From Streptomyces sp. CB02366 (GTDB lineage: Bacteria > Actinomycetota > Actinomycetes > Streptomycetales > Streptomycetaceae), in contig NZ_LIVT01000006.1 of NCBI RefSeq assembly GCF_001905905.1, positions 361,723 to 425,722 of the forward strand: a stretch of 64,000 nucleotides of DNA. The letters are read 5' to 3'. Position numbers and translations under genes: made by a program. Below are positions 16,284 through 24,328 of the stretch, piece after piece. Numbering within the stretch: the stretch's first letter is position 1; every line of letters begins with the position of its first letter. Under the pieces are notes generated by a model that was given only the letters and a program-made list of their open reading frames with translations, made no database searches and had not been told where the DNA came from.

Positions 16284-18008
16284 GTGGGCGACGGTACGGG
16301 CACGTCGGCGCAGGTCGTCGTCCAGCAGGAGCTGGCCGCTGTGCTGGACCGCCTCAGGGTGGGCGTGTTCGCGCTCGACGGCCACGACCGGATCGTCTGG
16401 GCCAACGCGGCGTCCTTGGCCTTCCTGTCGTGCTCCGCCGCGGAGGTCGTCGGCCGGGGCCTCAGGGCGCTCCTCCACCCGGGCGCCCGACCGGTACCCT
16501 CTCCCCGGCCGAGCCCCCCTCCCCGGTCGGCCGAGGAGGGGGCGGAGGCGCCGGCCGCCCCCGCCGAGGACAGGACGTGGCTGGCGCGCGGCGACGGTTC
16601 ACCCGTGTCCGTCCGGTGGTTCCCGCTGCCCGTCGACTCCGGTGGCGGGGGCGGCGACGGGGTGCGTCTGCTGGCCTTCGACACCGACGAGGACGGACCC
16701 GGACCCCGCCCCACCGGACCGTCCTCGTACACGCGGACCCTGTCGGAGCGGGACCGGCTCGCCCTGCTGGCGGACACCACGGCCCAGCTGATCTACAACA
16801 TCGACGTGGACGAGTCCCTGCGGAGAGTGGTGGAGCTGCTGCTGCCCCGTCTCGCCGACTGGGCGGTCATCGACCTGATCACGGAGACGGAGGAGGTGAA
16901 CAGATCGCTCGTGCTGCACGCCCGCTCCGACGGCCTGGAGGTGCGCGAGGACCTGCAGGGGCCCATGCCGCCCGTGCCCCCCTCCTCGCCCATGCCCCTG
17001 TCCATGGCCCTGCGCGGGGTGGCCTCCACCCTCGCCGGACCGAAGACCTACGACGTACCGCCCGACAGCGCGGTGGCGCTGGAGCAGCGGAAGCTGTTCA
17101 CGGCGACCGGCATCGAGACGGCGGCCATAGCTCCCGTCCAGGGGCCGAGCGAGGTCCTCGGCGCGATCACGCTGGGGCGCACCGCGGCGGAGGAGCCGTT
17201 CACCCCGGACGACCTGGAGCTGTTGGAGAACATCGGCCGGCGCATCGGCATCGCCCTGGAGAACGCCCGGCACTACCAGCGCCAACGCCAGGTCGCCGCG
17301 ACCATGCAGCGCTATCTCCTGCCCCAGCTTCCCCGGCTGACCGGGGTGGAGATGACGGCGCGGTACCTTCCCGCCCCGGACGCGTCGCACGTGGGCGGCG
17401 ACTGGTACGACGCCTTCCCCCTCCCCAACGGCGACACCGCCCTGGTCGTCGGCGACGTCGTCGGTCACGACCTGGAAGCCGCCGCCGGGATGGCCCAGCT
17501 CCGCAACATGCTGCGCGCCTACACCTGGGCCCAGGACGAGCCGCCGCACCGCACCGTCGAACGCCTGGACCAGGCCATGAGCCACATCACCGACGTCTCC
17601 ATGGCCACCCTCGTCCTGGCCAGGCTGACCACCGCCCCGGCCGGAGGCCGAGTCCTGCGCTGGACCACCGCCGGCCACCCGCCCCCGCTGCTGCTCGACT
17701 CCGCCGGCCGGCCGCGTTTCCTCGACGACGGCAGAGGGATCCTTCTCGGAGCCTCCGCCAACCGCCCCCGGCCCGACGCCCACGTCCACCTGCCCCCCGG
17801 CTCGACGCTCCTGTTCTACACCGACGGCCTCATCGAATCCCGCCGCCAGCCCCTGGACGTCGGTCTGAAGCGGCTGAGCGAACACGCGGCCGACCTCGTC
17901 CACCGGCAACTGGACGTTTTCGTCGACCAGTTGCTCGAACGCTCGCGGCCTGCCGACAACGATGACGACGTCGCGCTGCTCGCCATCCGCATCCCCTCCA
18001 CCACCTGA
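16284..18008 (+). CDS. PAS-GAF-SpoIIE (PP2C-type) serine/threonine phosphatase
   Basis: A 574-residue regulator. A PAS-like domain spans about residues 8-140 (DRLRVGVFALDGHDRIVWAN), with a low-complexity insert. A GAF domain lies around residues 160-335, and a SpoIIE/RsbU phosphatase domain at 345-574. Metal-binding acidic motifs are present: GGDWYD near residue 371, VVGDVVGHDLEAA, FYTDGLIESR and the terminal DDDVALLAI. Such proteins dephosphorylate anti-anti-sigma factors in response to a sensed signal and are abundant in Streptomyces. The GTG at 16284 was chosen for AAGGAG five bases upstream. No anti-sigma or antagonist gene is adjacent, so its partner is encoded elsewhere. Confidence 0.88.
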   Translation: MGDGTGTSAQVVVQQELAAVLDRLRVGVFALDGHDRIVWANAASLAFLSCSAAEVVGRGLRALLHPGARPVPSPRPSPPPRSAEEGAEAPAAPAEDRTWLARGDGSPVSVRWFPLPVDSGGGGGDGVRLLAFDTDEDGPGPRPTGPSSYTRTLSERDRLALLADTTAQLIYNIDVDESLRRVVELLLPRLADWAVIDLITETEEVNRSLVLHARSDGLEVREDLQGPMPPVPPSSPMPLSMALRGVASTLAGPKTYDVPPDSAVALEQRKLFTATGIETAAIAPVQGPSEVLGAITLGRTAAEEPFTPDDLELLENIGRRIGIALENARHYQRQRQVAATMQRYLLPQLPRLTGVEMTARYLPAPDASHVGGDWYDAFPLPNGDTALVVGDVVGHDLEAAAGMAQLRNMLRAYTWAQDEPPHRTVERLDQAMSHITDVSMATLVLARLTTAPAGGRVLRWTTAGHPPPLLLDSAGRPRFLDDGRGILLGASANRPRPDAHVHLPPGSTLLFYTDGLIESRRQPLDVGLKRLSEHAADLVHRQLDVFVDQLLERSRPADNDDDVALLAIRIPSTT

Positions 18009-18129
18009 GCCGAGGCCCGGCCCCCTGCGGCCCGGCCGGAACCGTCCCGGCATCCGCTGCCTGCCCGAGCCGGCCGGCGGGTACGGGGCGCTCAGGGCTC
18101 CGGACACCGGGGCGAAGAGGGGAGAGCGG

Positions 18130-18504
18130 ATGTCGGTCGATCTCATGGGATTCCTCGGCGTGGTGCTGATCGCGTACGCCGTCCCGGGCCCCGACTTCCT
18201 GGTGGTGTTCCGGTCGGCGGTCGAGCACCCTTCCCAGGGGCGGGCGGCGGGGCTGGGCGCCCAGGCGGGACTGTGCGTGCACATGCTCGCCGCCGCCGTC
18301 GGCCTGGCGGTGCTCGCCGCCCGGCGCGCCGCCCGGGAGCGGTCCGTGGTGCGGAAGGCGGAGGGGGAGGGCCCGTCGACGGGAGGGCGCGGTGGGGACC
18401 GGCGGCGGTCTCGCCCCGGGTTCCCCGCGAGGGCGGGAACCCCGTCCGCCAACGGGGCGAGGTCTCCTTCCGCCTGCCGCGGAAGCGCCTGTCGCTGCGC
18501 GTGA
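18130..18504 (+). pseudogene. LysE-family exporter stub
   Basis: The first ~65 codons are a clean LysE start: FLGVVLIAYAVPGPDFLVV with the conserved PGP, then a second hydrophobic segment (GLCVHMLAAAVGLAVLAARR). After about 18325 the frame turns into Arg/Gly/Ser-rich sequence with no membrane segments, and the remaining four or five helices of a ~205-residue LysE transporter are absent. It is therefore a truncated gene, probably by deletion. The start has GGGAGAG upstream. Confidence 0.7.
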
Positions 18505-18533
18505 GGGCCCTGTGACCGTGGTTGGGTCGGATC

Positions 18534-19097
18534 ATGGCTGGGACGACACCCCTGGGCGCCGTGGCTCGCGGCATGCTCGCCGGCGCGGCCGGCACGCTCG
18601 CGATGGACGCGCTGCTGTACCTGCGGTACCGGCGCGGAGGAGGCGACGAGGGGTTCGTCCCCTGGGAGACGGCGGCTTCCCTCCGGGACTGGAAGGACGC
18701 CCCGGCCCCGGCACAGGTCGGCCGCCGTCTGGTGGAGGGCTTGTTCCAGCGCGAGGTGGGCCCCCGGTCGGCCCGGTCGGCGAACAACGCCACCCACTGG
18801 GCGTACGGCATGCTCGCGGGCGCCCAGTACGGTCTGGTCGCCGGGTCGCTGGCCAGGCCCCGGATCGGCTACGGAATCCCTCTCGGCGCCGGCCTGTGGG
18901 GGACCGGCTACGCGGTCCTGCCGGCGGCCGGCCTCTACCGGCCGATCACCGAGTACGACCGGGCCACGCTGGCCAAGGACCTGGGCGCCCATCTGCTCTA
19001 CGGCCTGACGACCGCCGCCGTTTTCGCCGTCCTCCGGGCGGGGTGTTCCTCCCGCCGGGCCGACCGGGCCCCGGGCCGGGGCCCCGGGGCCCGGTAG
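18534..19097 (+). CDS. Conserved hypothetical membrane protein (187 aa)
   Basis: A 187-residue protein with several amphipathic or hydrophobic helices: VARGMLAGAAGTLAMDALL near the N-terminus, YGMLAGAQYGLVAGSL mid-way and HLLYGLTTAAVFAVL near the C-terminus. Pro/Gly/Arg-rich tail. I do not recognise a characterised family; the layout resembles small actinobacterial YagU-like membrane proteins. ATG 18534 is taken; a TTG 12 bases earlier is also possible, and neither has a strong ribosome site. It is convergent with the SHOCT protein gene. Confidence 0.65.
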   Translation: MAGTTPLGAVARGMLAGAAGTLAMDALLYLRYRRGGGDEGFVPWETAASLRDWKDAPAPAQVGRRLVEGLFQREVGPRSARSANNATHWAYGMLAGAQYGLVAGSLARPRIGYGIPLGAGLWGTGYAVLPAAGLYRPITEYDRATLAKDLGAHLLYGLTTAAVFAVLRAGCSSRRADRAPGRGPGAR

Positions 19098-19149
19098 GCG
19101 CTTCACCGGAAACACGGTCGGGCCGTCGGGCCCTCGGGCCGCGTGGCCC

Positions 19150-19554
19150 TCAGGCGAGGAGCTTCGCCTTCGCCCGTTCGTACTCCTCGGCGTTGAGCGC
19201 GCCCTTGTCCTTGAGCTCGGCGAGTTTCGCCAGGTCGTCCACGTGGGATCCGCCGCCGGCCCCTCCCTGGGGCCCCGCCGCCTGGCGCACGTAACTGCGG
19301 AACGCCGCCTCCGAGTCCCTGGCCGCCTTCTCGTCGCGCTCGTGCATGCTGCGTCCGCGGACGATGAGGTAGACCAGGACACCCAGGTACGGCAGCAGGA
19401 TCACGAAGATCAGCCAGCCCGCCTTGGCCCAGCCGCTCAGCGAGTGGTCCCGGAAGAGGTCGGTGACCACCTTGAACAACAGGAAGAACCACATGACCCA
19501 CAGGAACAGGTACAGCATGGTCAGGAAGAGGTTCAGGAGCGGGTAATCGTCCAT
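19150..19554 (-). CDS. PLDc_N / SHOCT-domain membrane protein
   Basis: A 134-residue protein with two transmembrane segments at the N-terminus (LNLFLTMLYLFLWVMWFFLL and GWLIFVILLPYLGVLVYLIV). A short linker follows, then a C-terminal SHOCT motif (LAELKDKGALNAEEYERAKA). SHOCT motifs are short oligomerisation or tethering helices. The ATG at 19552-19554 has GGAGAAG upstream. It is the last of four leftward genes that follow the SPFH promoter (SPFH, NAD-kinase-like, Nudix, this gene); the 33-bp gap after the Nudix gene permits co-transcription. Function unknown. Confidence 0.82.
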   Translation of the reverse strand: MDDYPLLNLFLTMLYLFLWVMWFFLLFKVVTDLFRDHSLSGWAKAGWLIFVILLPYLGVLVYLIVRGRSMHERDEKAARDSEAAFRSYVRQAAGPQGGAGGGSHVDDLAKLAELKDKGALNAEEYERAKAKLLA

Positions 19555-19587
19555 GGGACTTCTCCGATCACGCGGATGATCCCTCAT

Positions 19588-20148
19588 TCATACAGTGCGA
19601 CCGTTTTGCCCGCATCCGTACGGGGGTGCGAGCGCGGGAGCGGCCCGTCGGCTACGGCTTGTGGATGGTGCGATCCGCAGGACGTGCGCGGGCGGGTGGG
19701 CGATCCCCAGGTCGGGCCGCCAGGCCGCCAGGATCTGTGCCGACGGATCGAACAGCGGGGTCGGGAGCTCCTCGGGTGCGATCCAGTGCCAGGCGCTGAT
19801 CAGATGCGGCTCGGTCACCTCCGCCGCCCCGGAGACGAGCCGGACGACCGCCGCCATGCTGATGCGGTTGATCCCGCCGATCACGTCGTGGACCATCGCG
19901 ATGACGTCCACGGACGCCTCGTCGACCACCAGGCCCGTCTCCTCGCGCAGTTCCCGGACGGCCGCCGCGGCGACCGACTCGTGCGTCGCGTCGACCTTTC
20001 CGCCCGGCAGCTCCCACGTACCGCTGCGGTGCCGGCCCAGCAGGACGCGATGCCGGCCGTCCTCGACGATCACCCCGACCCCGAGCGACGCCTGTGCGGC
20101 GGGAGGACGGGTGTTGCGGGTGGGCTCGACGGCGGGGTCGGCCGGCAT
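19588..20148 (-). CDS. Nudix hydrolase
   Basis: A 186-residue Nudix protein; this family cleaves nucleoside-diphosphate-linked compounds. The Nudix box is GGKVDATHESVAAAAVRE followed by LREETGL. The REUxEExGU core is canonical, but one extra residue lies between the box Gly and the first Glu compared with the consensus. The N-terminal strand motif GTWELPGGK is typical of MutT-like members. ATG 20148 is supported by GGAGGA. It sits between a NAD-kinase-like gene and a membrane protein, so NAD(P)(H) or a related dinucleotide is a reasonable but unproven substrate. The Ala/Arg-rich C-terminus looks unstructured. Confidence 0.88.
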   Translation of the reverse strand: MPADPAVEPTRNTRPPAAQASLGVGVIVEDGRHRVLLGRHRSGTWELPGGKVDATHESVAAAAVRELREETGLVVDEASVDVIAMVHDVIGGINRISMAAVVRLVSGAAEVTEPHLISAWHWIAPEELPTPLFDPSAQILAAWRPDLGIAHPPAHVLRIAPSTSRSRRAAPALAPPYGCGQNGRTV

Positions 20149-20273
20149 GGCGCTGGTCCTCCGGTCTGCGGTGCGGGCGGGGGCGCCCCGCCGCGCGTAC
20201 GGCACGGGGCCGATCCGCCGCGGGTACGGGCACGTGCTCGGGCCACCGTAGCGAACCGGCGGCCCCGGCGCGC

Positions 20274-21173
20274 TCAGACCACCAGGCGCAGCGACCTCTC
20301 CGCGATGCCCAGCCGGACGCTCTGGCCCCAGGTCAGTTCCAGGGCGTCGGACTCCATGCCGTCCCCGAAGACCACCAGCCGGTCCGACTCCACGGTCAGC
20401 CGCAGCCCCTGGCCCCGCTCCAGCTCTCCGGCCACCCTCGACGTCCCGGTCGCCGGTGAGGGCCATGCCTCGCGTACGAACCACAGGAGGCGCGCGTCGC
20501 ACGGCGCCGGCAGCGGGAGGCCGCTGTGGCGCTCCAGCCACAGCGAGCGGAGCCAGCCGGTGGCGCCGGTGCCGGTGCCGACCAGCACCCCGGAGGAGGC
20601 CTGGGCTTCGCCGGGGGAGCTCTCGCCGTCGCTGCCCAGCCGGTAGCGGGCCGTCTGGTGGCCGGGCGGCCCGAGGTAGATCTCGTTCAGGGCGAGGAGG
20701 CGCTGGGTGTCGTCGGCGACGGCCTCGACCATGGTCAGTTCCTCCGCCCGTCCTCCGGCGGTGGCCGCGGCGCGCAGCAGGGCCGCCGCGTCGGCGTGGC
20801 GGTGGCGGACCAGGACGCCGGGGTTGCGTCCCGGGTCGGTGTCGATGCCCACCACCGGCTGGCCGGACAGGTACTTCGCGGTGTTGGCGACCAGGCCGTC
20901 CTGGCCGACCACGACCACCACGTCCTCCGGGGCGAACAGGAAGCGGTCCAGGTCCGCCCGCTCCACCCGGGTGGAGCGCCAGGTGAGCGGCACCGCCGCC
21001 GCCACCTCGCGCAGCGCCTGCCGGGTGTCCTCGTGGCGGCGGGCCACCTCGTCGATCGCGCGCCCCCGGCTGGAGAGGAAGAACGCGGCCTGCCCGTGCG
21101 TACCGTGCCGGGCGAGCAGTTCCTCGTACTCCGTCCGCCGGTGGACGAGCACCGCCCGGGGTGCCAGGCTCAC
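20274..21173 (-). CDS. NAD-kinase-like protein
   Basis: A 299-residue protein with the ATP-NAD kinase layout. The GGDG nucleotide motif is replaced by GQDG in VVVVVGQDGLVANTAKYL (about residue 88). The NE pair is present in LALNEIYLG, and the second nucleotide loop is SGVLVGTGTGATGWLRSL where true NAD kinases have a GSTAY-like loop. The alterations leave open whether it phosphorylates NAD or another nucleotide or diacylglycerol-like substrate, or only binds. The GTG start overlaps the SPFH stop as GTGA, so the two are translationally coupled. Confidence 0.8.
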   Translation of the reverse strand: MSLAPRAVLVHRRTEYEELLARHGTHGQAAFFLSSRGRAIDEVARRHEDTRQALREVAAAVPLTWRSTRVERADLDRFLFAPEDVVVVVGQDGLVANTAKYLSGQPVVGIDTDPGRNPGVLVRHRHADAAALLRAAATAGGRAEELTMVEAVADDTQRLLALNEIYLGPPGHQTARYRLGSDGESSPGEAQASSGVLVGTGTGATGWLRSLWLERHSGLPLPAPCDARLLWFVREAWPSPATGTSRVAGELERGQGLRLTVESDRLVVFGDGMESDALELTWGQSVRLGIAERSLRLVV

Positions 21174-22183
21174 GCTCCCGCCCCGCCTTCCGCGCGGCCG
21201 AGCTTGGCGAGCAGGCCGGTGAGGACGTCGGGGGAGAGGGTGAGGCTCTCGATGCGCGGCAGGTTCTCCGCGAGGCGGGTCGTGGCCAGGGCGTGCAGCG
21301 TGGCCGGATCGACCTCGCCGTGCACCCGCAGCCAGGCGGCCTGCGCCTCGGCCCGTGCCGCGCCCGTCTCGCGCGCCGCCTCGGCCTCCGCGCGGGCCAG
21401 GCGCACCGTGCGGGCGGCCTCCGCCTCGGCCCGTACCCCGTCGGCCGCTGCCTTCTCCTCGGCCTCGCGGCGGGCGTTGGTGCCCCGCTGGTCGACCAAC
21501 TGCTCCTCGCGGCGGGCCAGTTCGATCTGACTGGCCAGCTCGTTCTCGGCGATGGCGCGCTCGCGCTCGACCGCCACGGCCCGCCGCTCGTAGGTCGCCC
21601 GGTCGGCCTCCTGCTGGATCTGCTCGCGGGCCGGGGTGCGCAGGGCGCGTTCGACCTCGGCCTCGGGGCGGATCGCGACGACGCGCACGGCCACCACGTC
21701 GATGCCGGTGGCCGGGAGCCGGGGTTCGGCGGCGAGGCCGGTGGCGACCCGTTCGCGTACGGAGGCGACCCCGTCCACCAGGGCCGCCGCGAGCGGGGTG
21801 CGGGCCAGGACGTCCAGGGTGTGCTGCTGTGCGGTCTCGGTGAGGAGGGTGGCGATCTGCTCCAGCGGTGCGCCGCGCCAGCTCCCGGTGTCCGGGTCCA
21901 CGGAGAAGTCCAGCCGGTTGGCCGCCTCGGCCGGGTCGCTGATCCGGTAGGTGACGGTGGCCTGCACGGTGACGTCCTGGAAGTCGGCCGTACGGGCGTG
22001 GAACGCCATGGCCAGCTCCCGGTCGTCCACCGGGACTTCGGAGAGCGCCGCCGTCAGGGACCGGTACCAGAAACTGAGTCCCTGTCCGTCGTGGGCGAGC
22101 CGTCCGCGTTTGTGGTGGCGGATGTGGGCGGTGGGCGCGGAGCGCAGATGACGCCAGCCGAAGCGGCGGGTGATGTCGGCCAT
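21170..22183 (-). CDS. SPFH/Band 7 (slipin-like) protein
   Basis: A 337-residue SPFH-domain protein. The SPFH core is at about residues 30-190 (DFQDVTVQATVTYRISDP; DVVAVRVVAIRPEAEVERAL). A long coiled coil follows, rich in Ala, Glu and Arg (residues 195-290), ending in a flotillin-like tail (LRVHGEVDPATLHALATTRL). No N-terminal membrane anchor is obvious. These proteins form membrane-associated rings and scaffold partners. The ATG at 22183 follows AAGGGGG. It is the first gene of a leftward set coupled to the NAD-kinase-like gene. Two palindromic operators and a promoter lie just upstream. Confidence 0.87.
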   Translation of the reverse strand: MADITRRFGWRHLRSAPTAHIRHHKRGRLAHDGQGLSFWYRSLTAALSEVPVDDRELAMAFHARTADFQDVTVQATVTYRISDPAEAANRLDFSVDPDTGSWRGAPLEQIATLLTETAQQHTLDVLARTPLAAALVDGVASVRERVATGLAAEPRLPATGIDVVAVRVVAIRPEAEVERALRTPAREQIQQEADRATYERRAVAVERERAIAENELASQIELARREEQLVDQRGTNARREAEEKAAADGVRAEAEAARTVRLARAEAEAARETGAARAEAQAAWLRVHGEVDPATLHALATTRLAENLPRIESLTLSPDVLTGLLAKLGRAEGGAGA

Positions 22184-22193
22184 GGTGGGAACC

Positions 22194-22259
22194 CCCTTTA
22201 TTTCGTCAAGGCGACGATAAAGGGTTGCCCTCATAGTGTCAAGGTGACGATAAAGAGGG
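22194..22259 (-). promoter_or_regulatory. Twin palindromic operators with promoter for the SPFH gene
   Basis: Two imperfect palindromes share the core TCAAGGYGACGATAAAG. One is at 22194-22224 (CCCTTTAT, CGTC / GACG, ATAAAGGG) and one at 22228-22259 (CCCTC / GAGGG outer arms). On the minus strand, TTGACA (22242-22237) and TATCGT (22219-22214) are 17 bp apart, a good promoter that places the start site near 22207. A regulator bound to both sites would cover the promoter. The regulator itself is not identified. Confidence 0.65.
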
Positions 22260-22412
22260 TGGGGTCCGGTGGGCCGTGTGCCGGTCGCGAGCGCCGCCCA
22301 CCCGGTGGAGTGCGTCGCGGGGTTGCGGCCGGCCCTCCCGCCGGGCGGGTGCGGGCCCCGGCCCCCCGCCGACCGCCGAGCGCCTGCCGGGAGGGAGAGG
22401 GGTGGGGATGCG

Positions 22413-22452
22413 CGGGCGGCCGGCGGCCTCCGCAGAGGTCGCCGGCCGCCCG
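22413..22452. repeat. Long hairpin between TetR and SPFH genes
   Basis: Perfect 13-bp arms (22413-22425 and 22440-22452), with an inner CCTC/GAGG extension in the loop. It lies in the 270-bp non-coding gap after the TetR gene and could be a second terminator. Confidence 0.5.
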
Positions 22453-22488
22453 GGGGTGCGCCGCCCCCGTCCCCACGGTGCGGCGCGG

Positions 22489-22524
22489 GTGGACCGTCCC
22501 CATCCGCCGGGACGGGCGGTCCAC
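22489..22524 (-). terminator. Terminator of the TetR gene
   Basis: Imperfect stem with GTGGACCG (22489-22496) and CGGTCCAC (22517-22524) plus inner GTCCC/GGGAC pairing, six bases past the stop codon. Confidence 0.6.
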
Positions 22525-22529
22525 GTCTG

Positions 22530-23159
22530 TCAGGACTCCGGCGCCCCCGCCGGGAGTCCAAGGCTCGGGAGGATCGCCTTCTCCACGAAGGCGGTCAGGT
22601 ACGCGGCGTCGGCGTAGCGCCCCTCCAGCAGTGGGCGGGCGCGCATCACGCCGAGCAGCTGGGCGGAGACGAACGCGGCCCCCGGATGGTCGGCCGCGAG
22701 CTCGCCGCGCTCCTGGCCGCGCCGGACCATCGCGTCGATCGCCGCGACCTCCGGAACGATCAGCGCCTCGCGCAGCGCACCCAGCAGCTCCGGGCTCTGG
22801 AGCGCCGCGTGGCTGAGGGCGTGCATCAACGGCGTGTCGCGCCCCGACGCCTCGCCGATCGCCCGCGCCGCCTCCAGGAGGTCCCCCGCCAGCGTCCCGG
22901 TGTCGATCCTCGGGAGCCGCATGCGCCGGGTGCCCCGTAGCGCCGCCACCACCAGCTCGGGCTTGGATCCCCACTGCCGGTACAGCGTCGACTTCCCGCA
23001 CCGGGTGCGCGAGGCGACGCCCTCCATCGTCAGCGACTCGTATCCGCTCTCCCGCAACAGGTCCAGCACCGCCGTGTAGAGCTCCTGCGCCCGCTCCGGT
23101 GTGATCTTCGACCGGGGGGACGCGAGTGCGGACTCCTGCGCGGAATCGGGCGACGGCAT
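22530..23159 (-). CDS. TetR-family transcriptional regulator
   Basis: A 209-residue repressor-type regulator. The N-terminal helix-turn-helix is LTMEGVASRTRCGKSTLYRQ followed by WGSKPELV (about residues 43-70). The C-terminal ligand domain belongs to the TetR_C_11-like group (ELAADHPGAAFVSAQLLGVM). ATG 23159 has GCAGGAGGT upstream. It is divergent from a PAP2 phosphatase and transporter pair, with a strong inverted repeat between them, so it most likely represses itself and that pair. Ligand unknown. Confidence 0.9.
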   Translation of the reverse strand: MPSPDSAQESALASPRSKITPERAQELYTAVLDLLRESGYESLTMEGVASRTRCGKSTLYRQWGSKPELVVAALRGTRRMRLPRIDTGTLAGDLLEAARAIGEASGRDTPLMHALSHAALQSPELLGALREALIVPEVAAIDAMVRRGQERGELAADHPGAAFVSAQLLGVMRARPLLEGRYADAAYLTAFVEKAILPSLGLPAGAPES

Positions 23160-23194
23160 GGGCTGTACCTCCTGCGGCGGTGCGGCGAGGTTGT

Positions 23195-23260
23195 CGATAC
23201 GCCAGTGTACCGATACGCACGTGTACCGATACGCCTTCGTATCGGTACACTGGCGTATCG
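23195..23260. promoter_or_regulatory. Probable TetR operator: 23-bp perfect inverted repeat with extra half-site
   Basis: Arms at 23195-23217 and 23238-23260 are exact complements over 23 bp. The 13-mer GTGTACCGATACG occurs directly at 23205 and 23221 and inverted at 23238-23250. The site is centred in the divergent promoter region, 36 bp from the TetR start and 64 bp from the phosphatase start, the usual position for an autoregulatory TetR site. Confidence 0.75.
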
Positions 23261-23323
23261 ATACGGCGTGGATCGAAACGACCGGGCCGTCCTGACACCG
23301 CTTCGCATCCAAGGGGGCACCGG

Positions 23324-24328
23324 GTGACACCCGCCCGCACCGAGCCCGTGGACCAGGAGCCGGACATACGTGCCCGACCGCCCCTCGTCCGCGAGTTCCT
23401 TCTCGTGGCCGGACTCTTCCTGGCCTACAAATTCGGCCGCCAGGCCGCCAACGGCCATGTCGAGGAGGCGTTCCGCAACGCGGGGAACGTCTGGGACCTC
23501 GAACGCGCCCTGCGCTTTCCCGGCGAGGGCGCGGTCCAGGGGATGCTGCTGCACGGCGGGCCCCTGATCCACGCGGCGAACACCTACTACGCCGCCGTGC
23601 ACTTCCCGGCCACGGCCCTCTTCCTGGTCTGGCTCTACTGGCGGCGGCCCCGCCACTACGTACGGTCGCGCCTCGTCCTCGCCGCGCTGACGGCCGCCGC
23701 CCTGGCCCTGCACCTGGTCTTCCCGCTGGCCCCGCCCCGGATGCTGCCGGTCGCCGGCCTCGTCGACACCGGCCAGGTCTACGGGCCGACCGTGTACGGG
23801 CAGACGCCCGCGACCGACACGATGGCGAACCAGTTCGCCGCGATGCCCTCGCTGCACGTGGGGTGGGCCGTGATGGTCGCCGTGGGGCTGATCGGCGCCA
23901 CCCGCTCCCGGTGGCGGTGGCTGTGGCTGCTGCACCCGGCGATCACCCTGCTCGTCGTGGTGGGCACGGCCAACCACTACTGGCTCGACGCCGTCGTCGT
24001 CGTGGCGCTGCTCGCCGTGGCCCTCGCCGCGTTCCGGCTGCCGCCGTCCGCCCGGATCCTTCCCCGCCCGGCCCGGTGGGCGAGCGGCACCGCATCCCCC
24101 GTACCGGCGTACGCGGGTGGCGTGGTCGGCGCGTACGCCGGGGGTGCGACCGTCCCCGGGATCCGCGGGACCGCTCTCGTACCCGGCCGGACGGCGGCTG
24201 CCGCGGCCCCGCCGACCGGCCCGGCCGCCGGTCCGCCCGCGACGGCCGGTTCCCGGAGGTCCGCCGCTCCCACCGTGGAGGCGGGCTCCGGGCCGCGTCC
24301 GCGCACCCGTGCCGGAGCCGTGCGATGA
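23324..24328 (+). CDS. PAP2-superfamily membrane phosphatase
   Basis: A 334-residue protein with about six transmembrane helices in residues 15-240. Phosphatase motifs are of the Aur1/PAP2 type: MPSLHVGWAVMV (SLH motif, about residues 168-179) and VVGTANHYWLDAVVV (GTANHYWLD, about residues 209-223). It would dephosphorylate a lipid phosphate or transfer a phospho-head group at the membrane. The last ~95 residues are Ala/Gly/Pro-rich and probably extended outside the fold. The GTG at 23324 follows AAGGGGG. It overlaps the next gene by ATGA and is very likely under the divergent TetR regulator. Confidence 0.85.
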   Translation: MTPARTEPVDQEPDIRARPPLVREFLLVAGLFLAYKFGRQAANGHVEEAFRNAGNVWDLERALRFPGEGAVQGMLLHGGPLIHAANTYYAAVHFPATALFLVWLYWRRPRHYVRSRLVLAALTAAALALHLVFPLAPPRMLPVAGLVDTGQVYGPTVYGQTPATDTMANQFAAMPSLHVGWAVMVAVGLIGATRSRWRWLWLLHPAITLLVVVGTANHYWLDAVVVVALLAVALAAFRLPPSARILPRPARWASGTASPVPAYAGGVVGAYAGGATVPGIRGTALVPGRTAAAAAPPTGPAAGPPATAGSRRSAAPTVEAGSGPRPRTRAGAVR

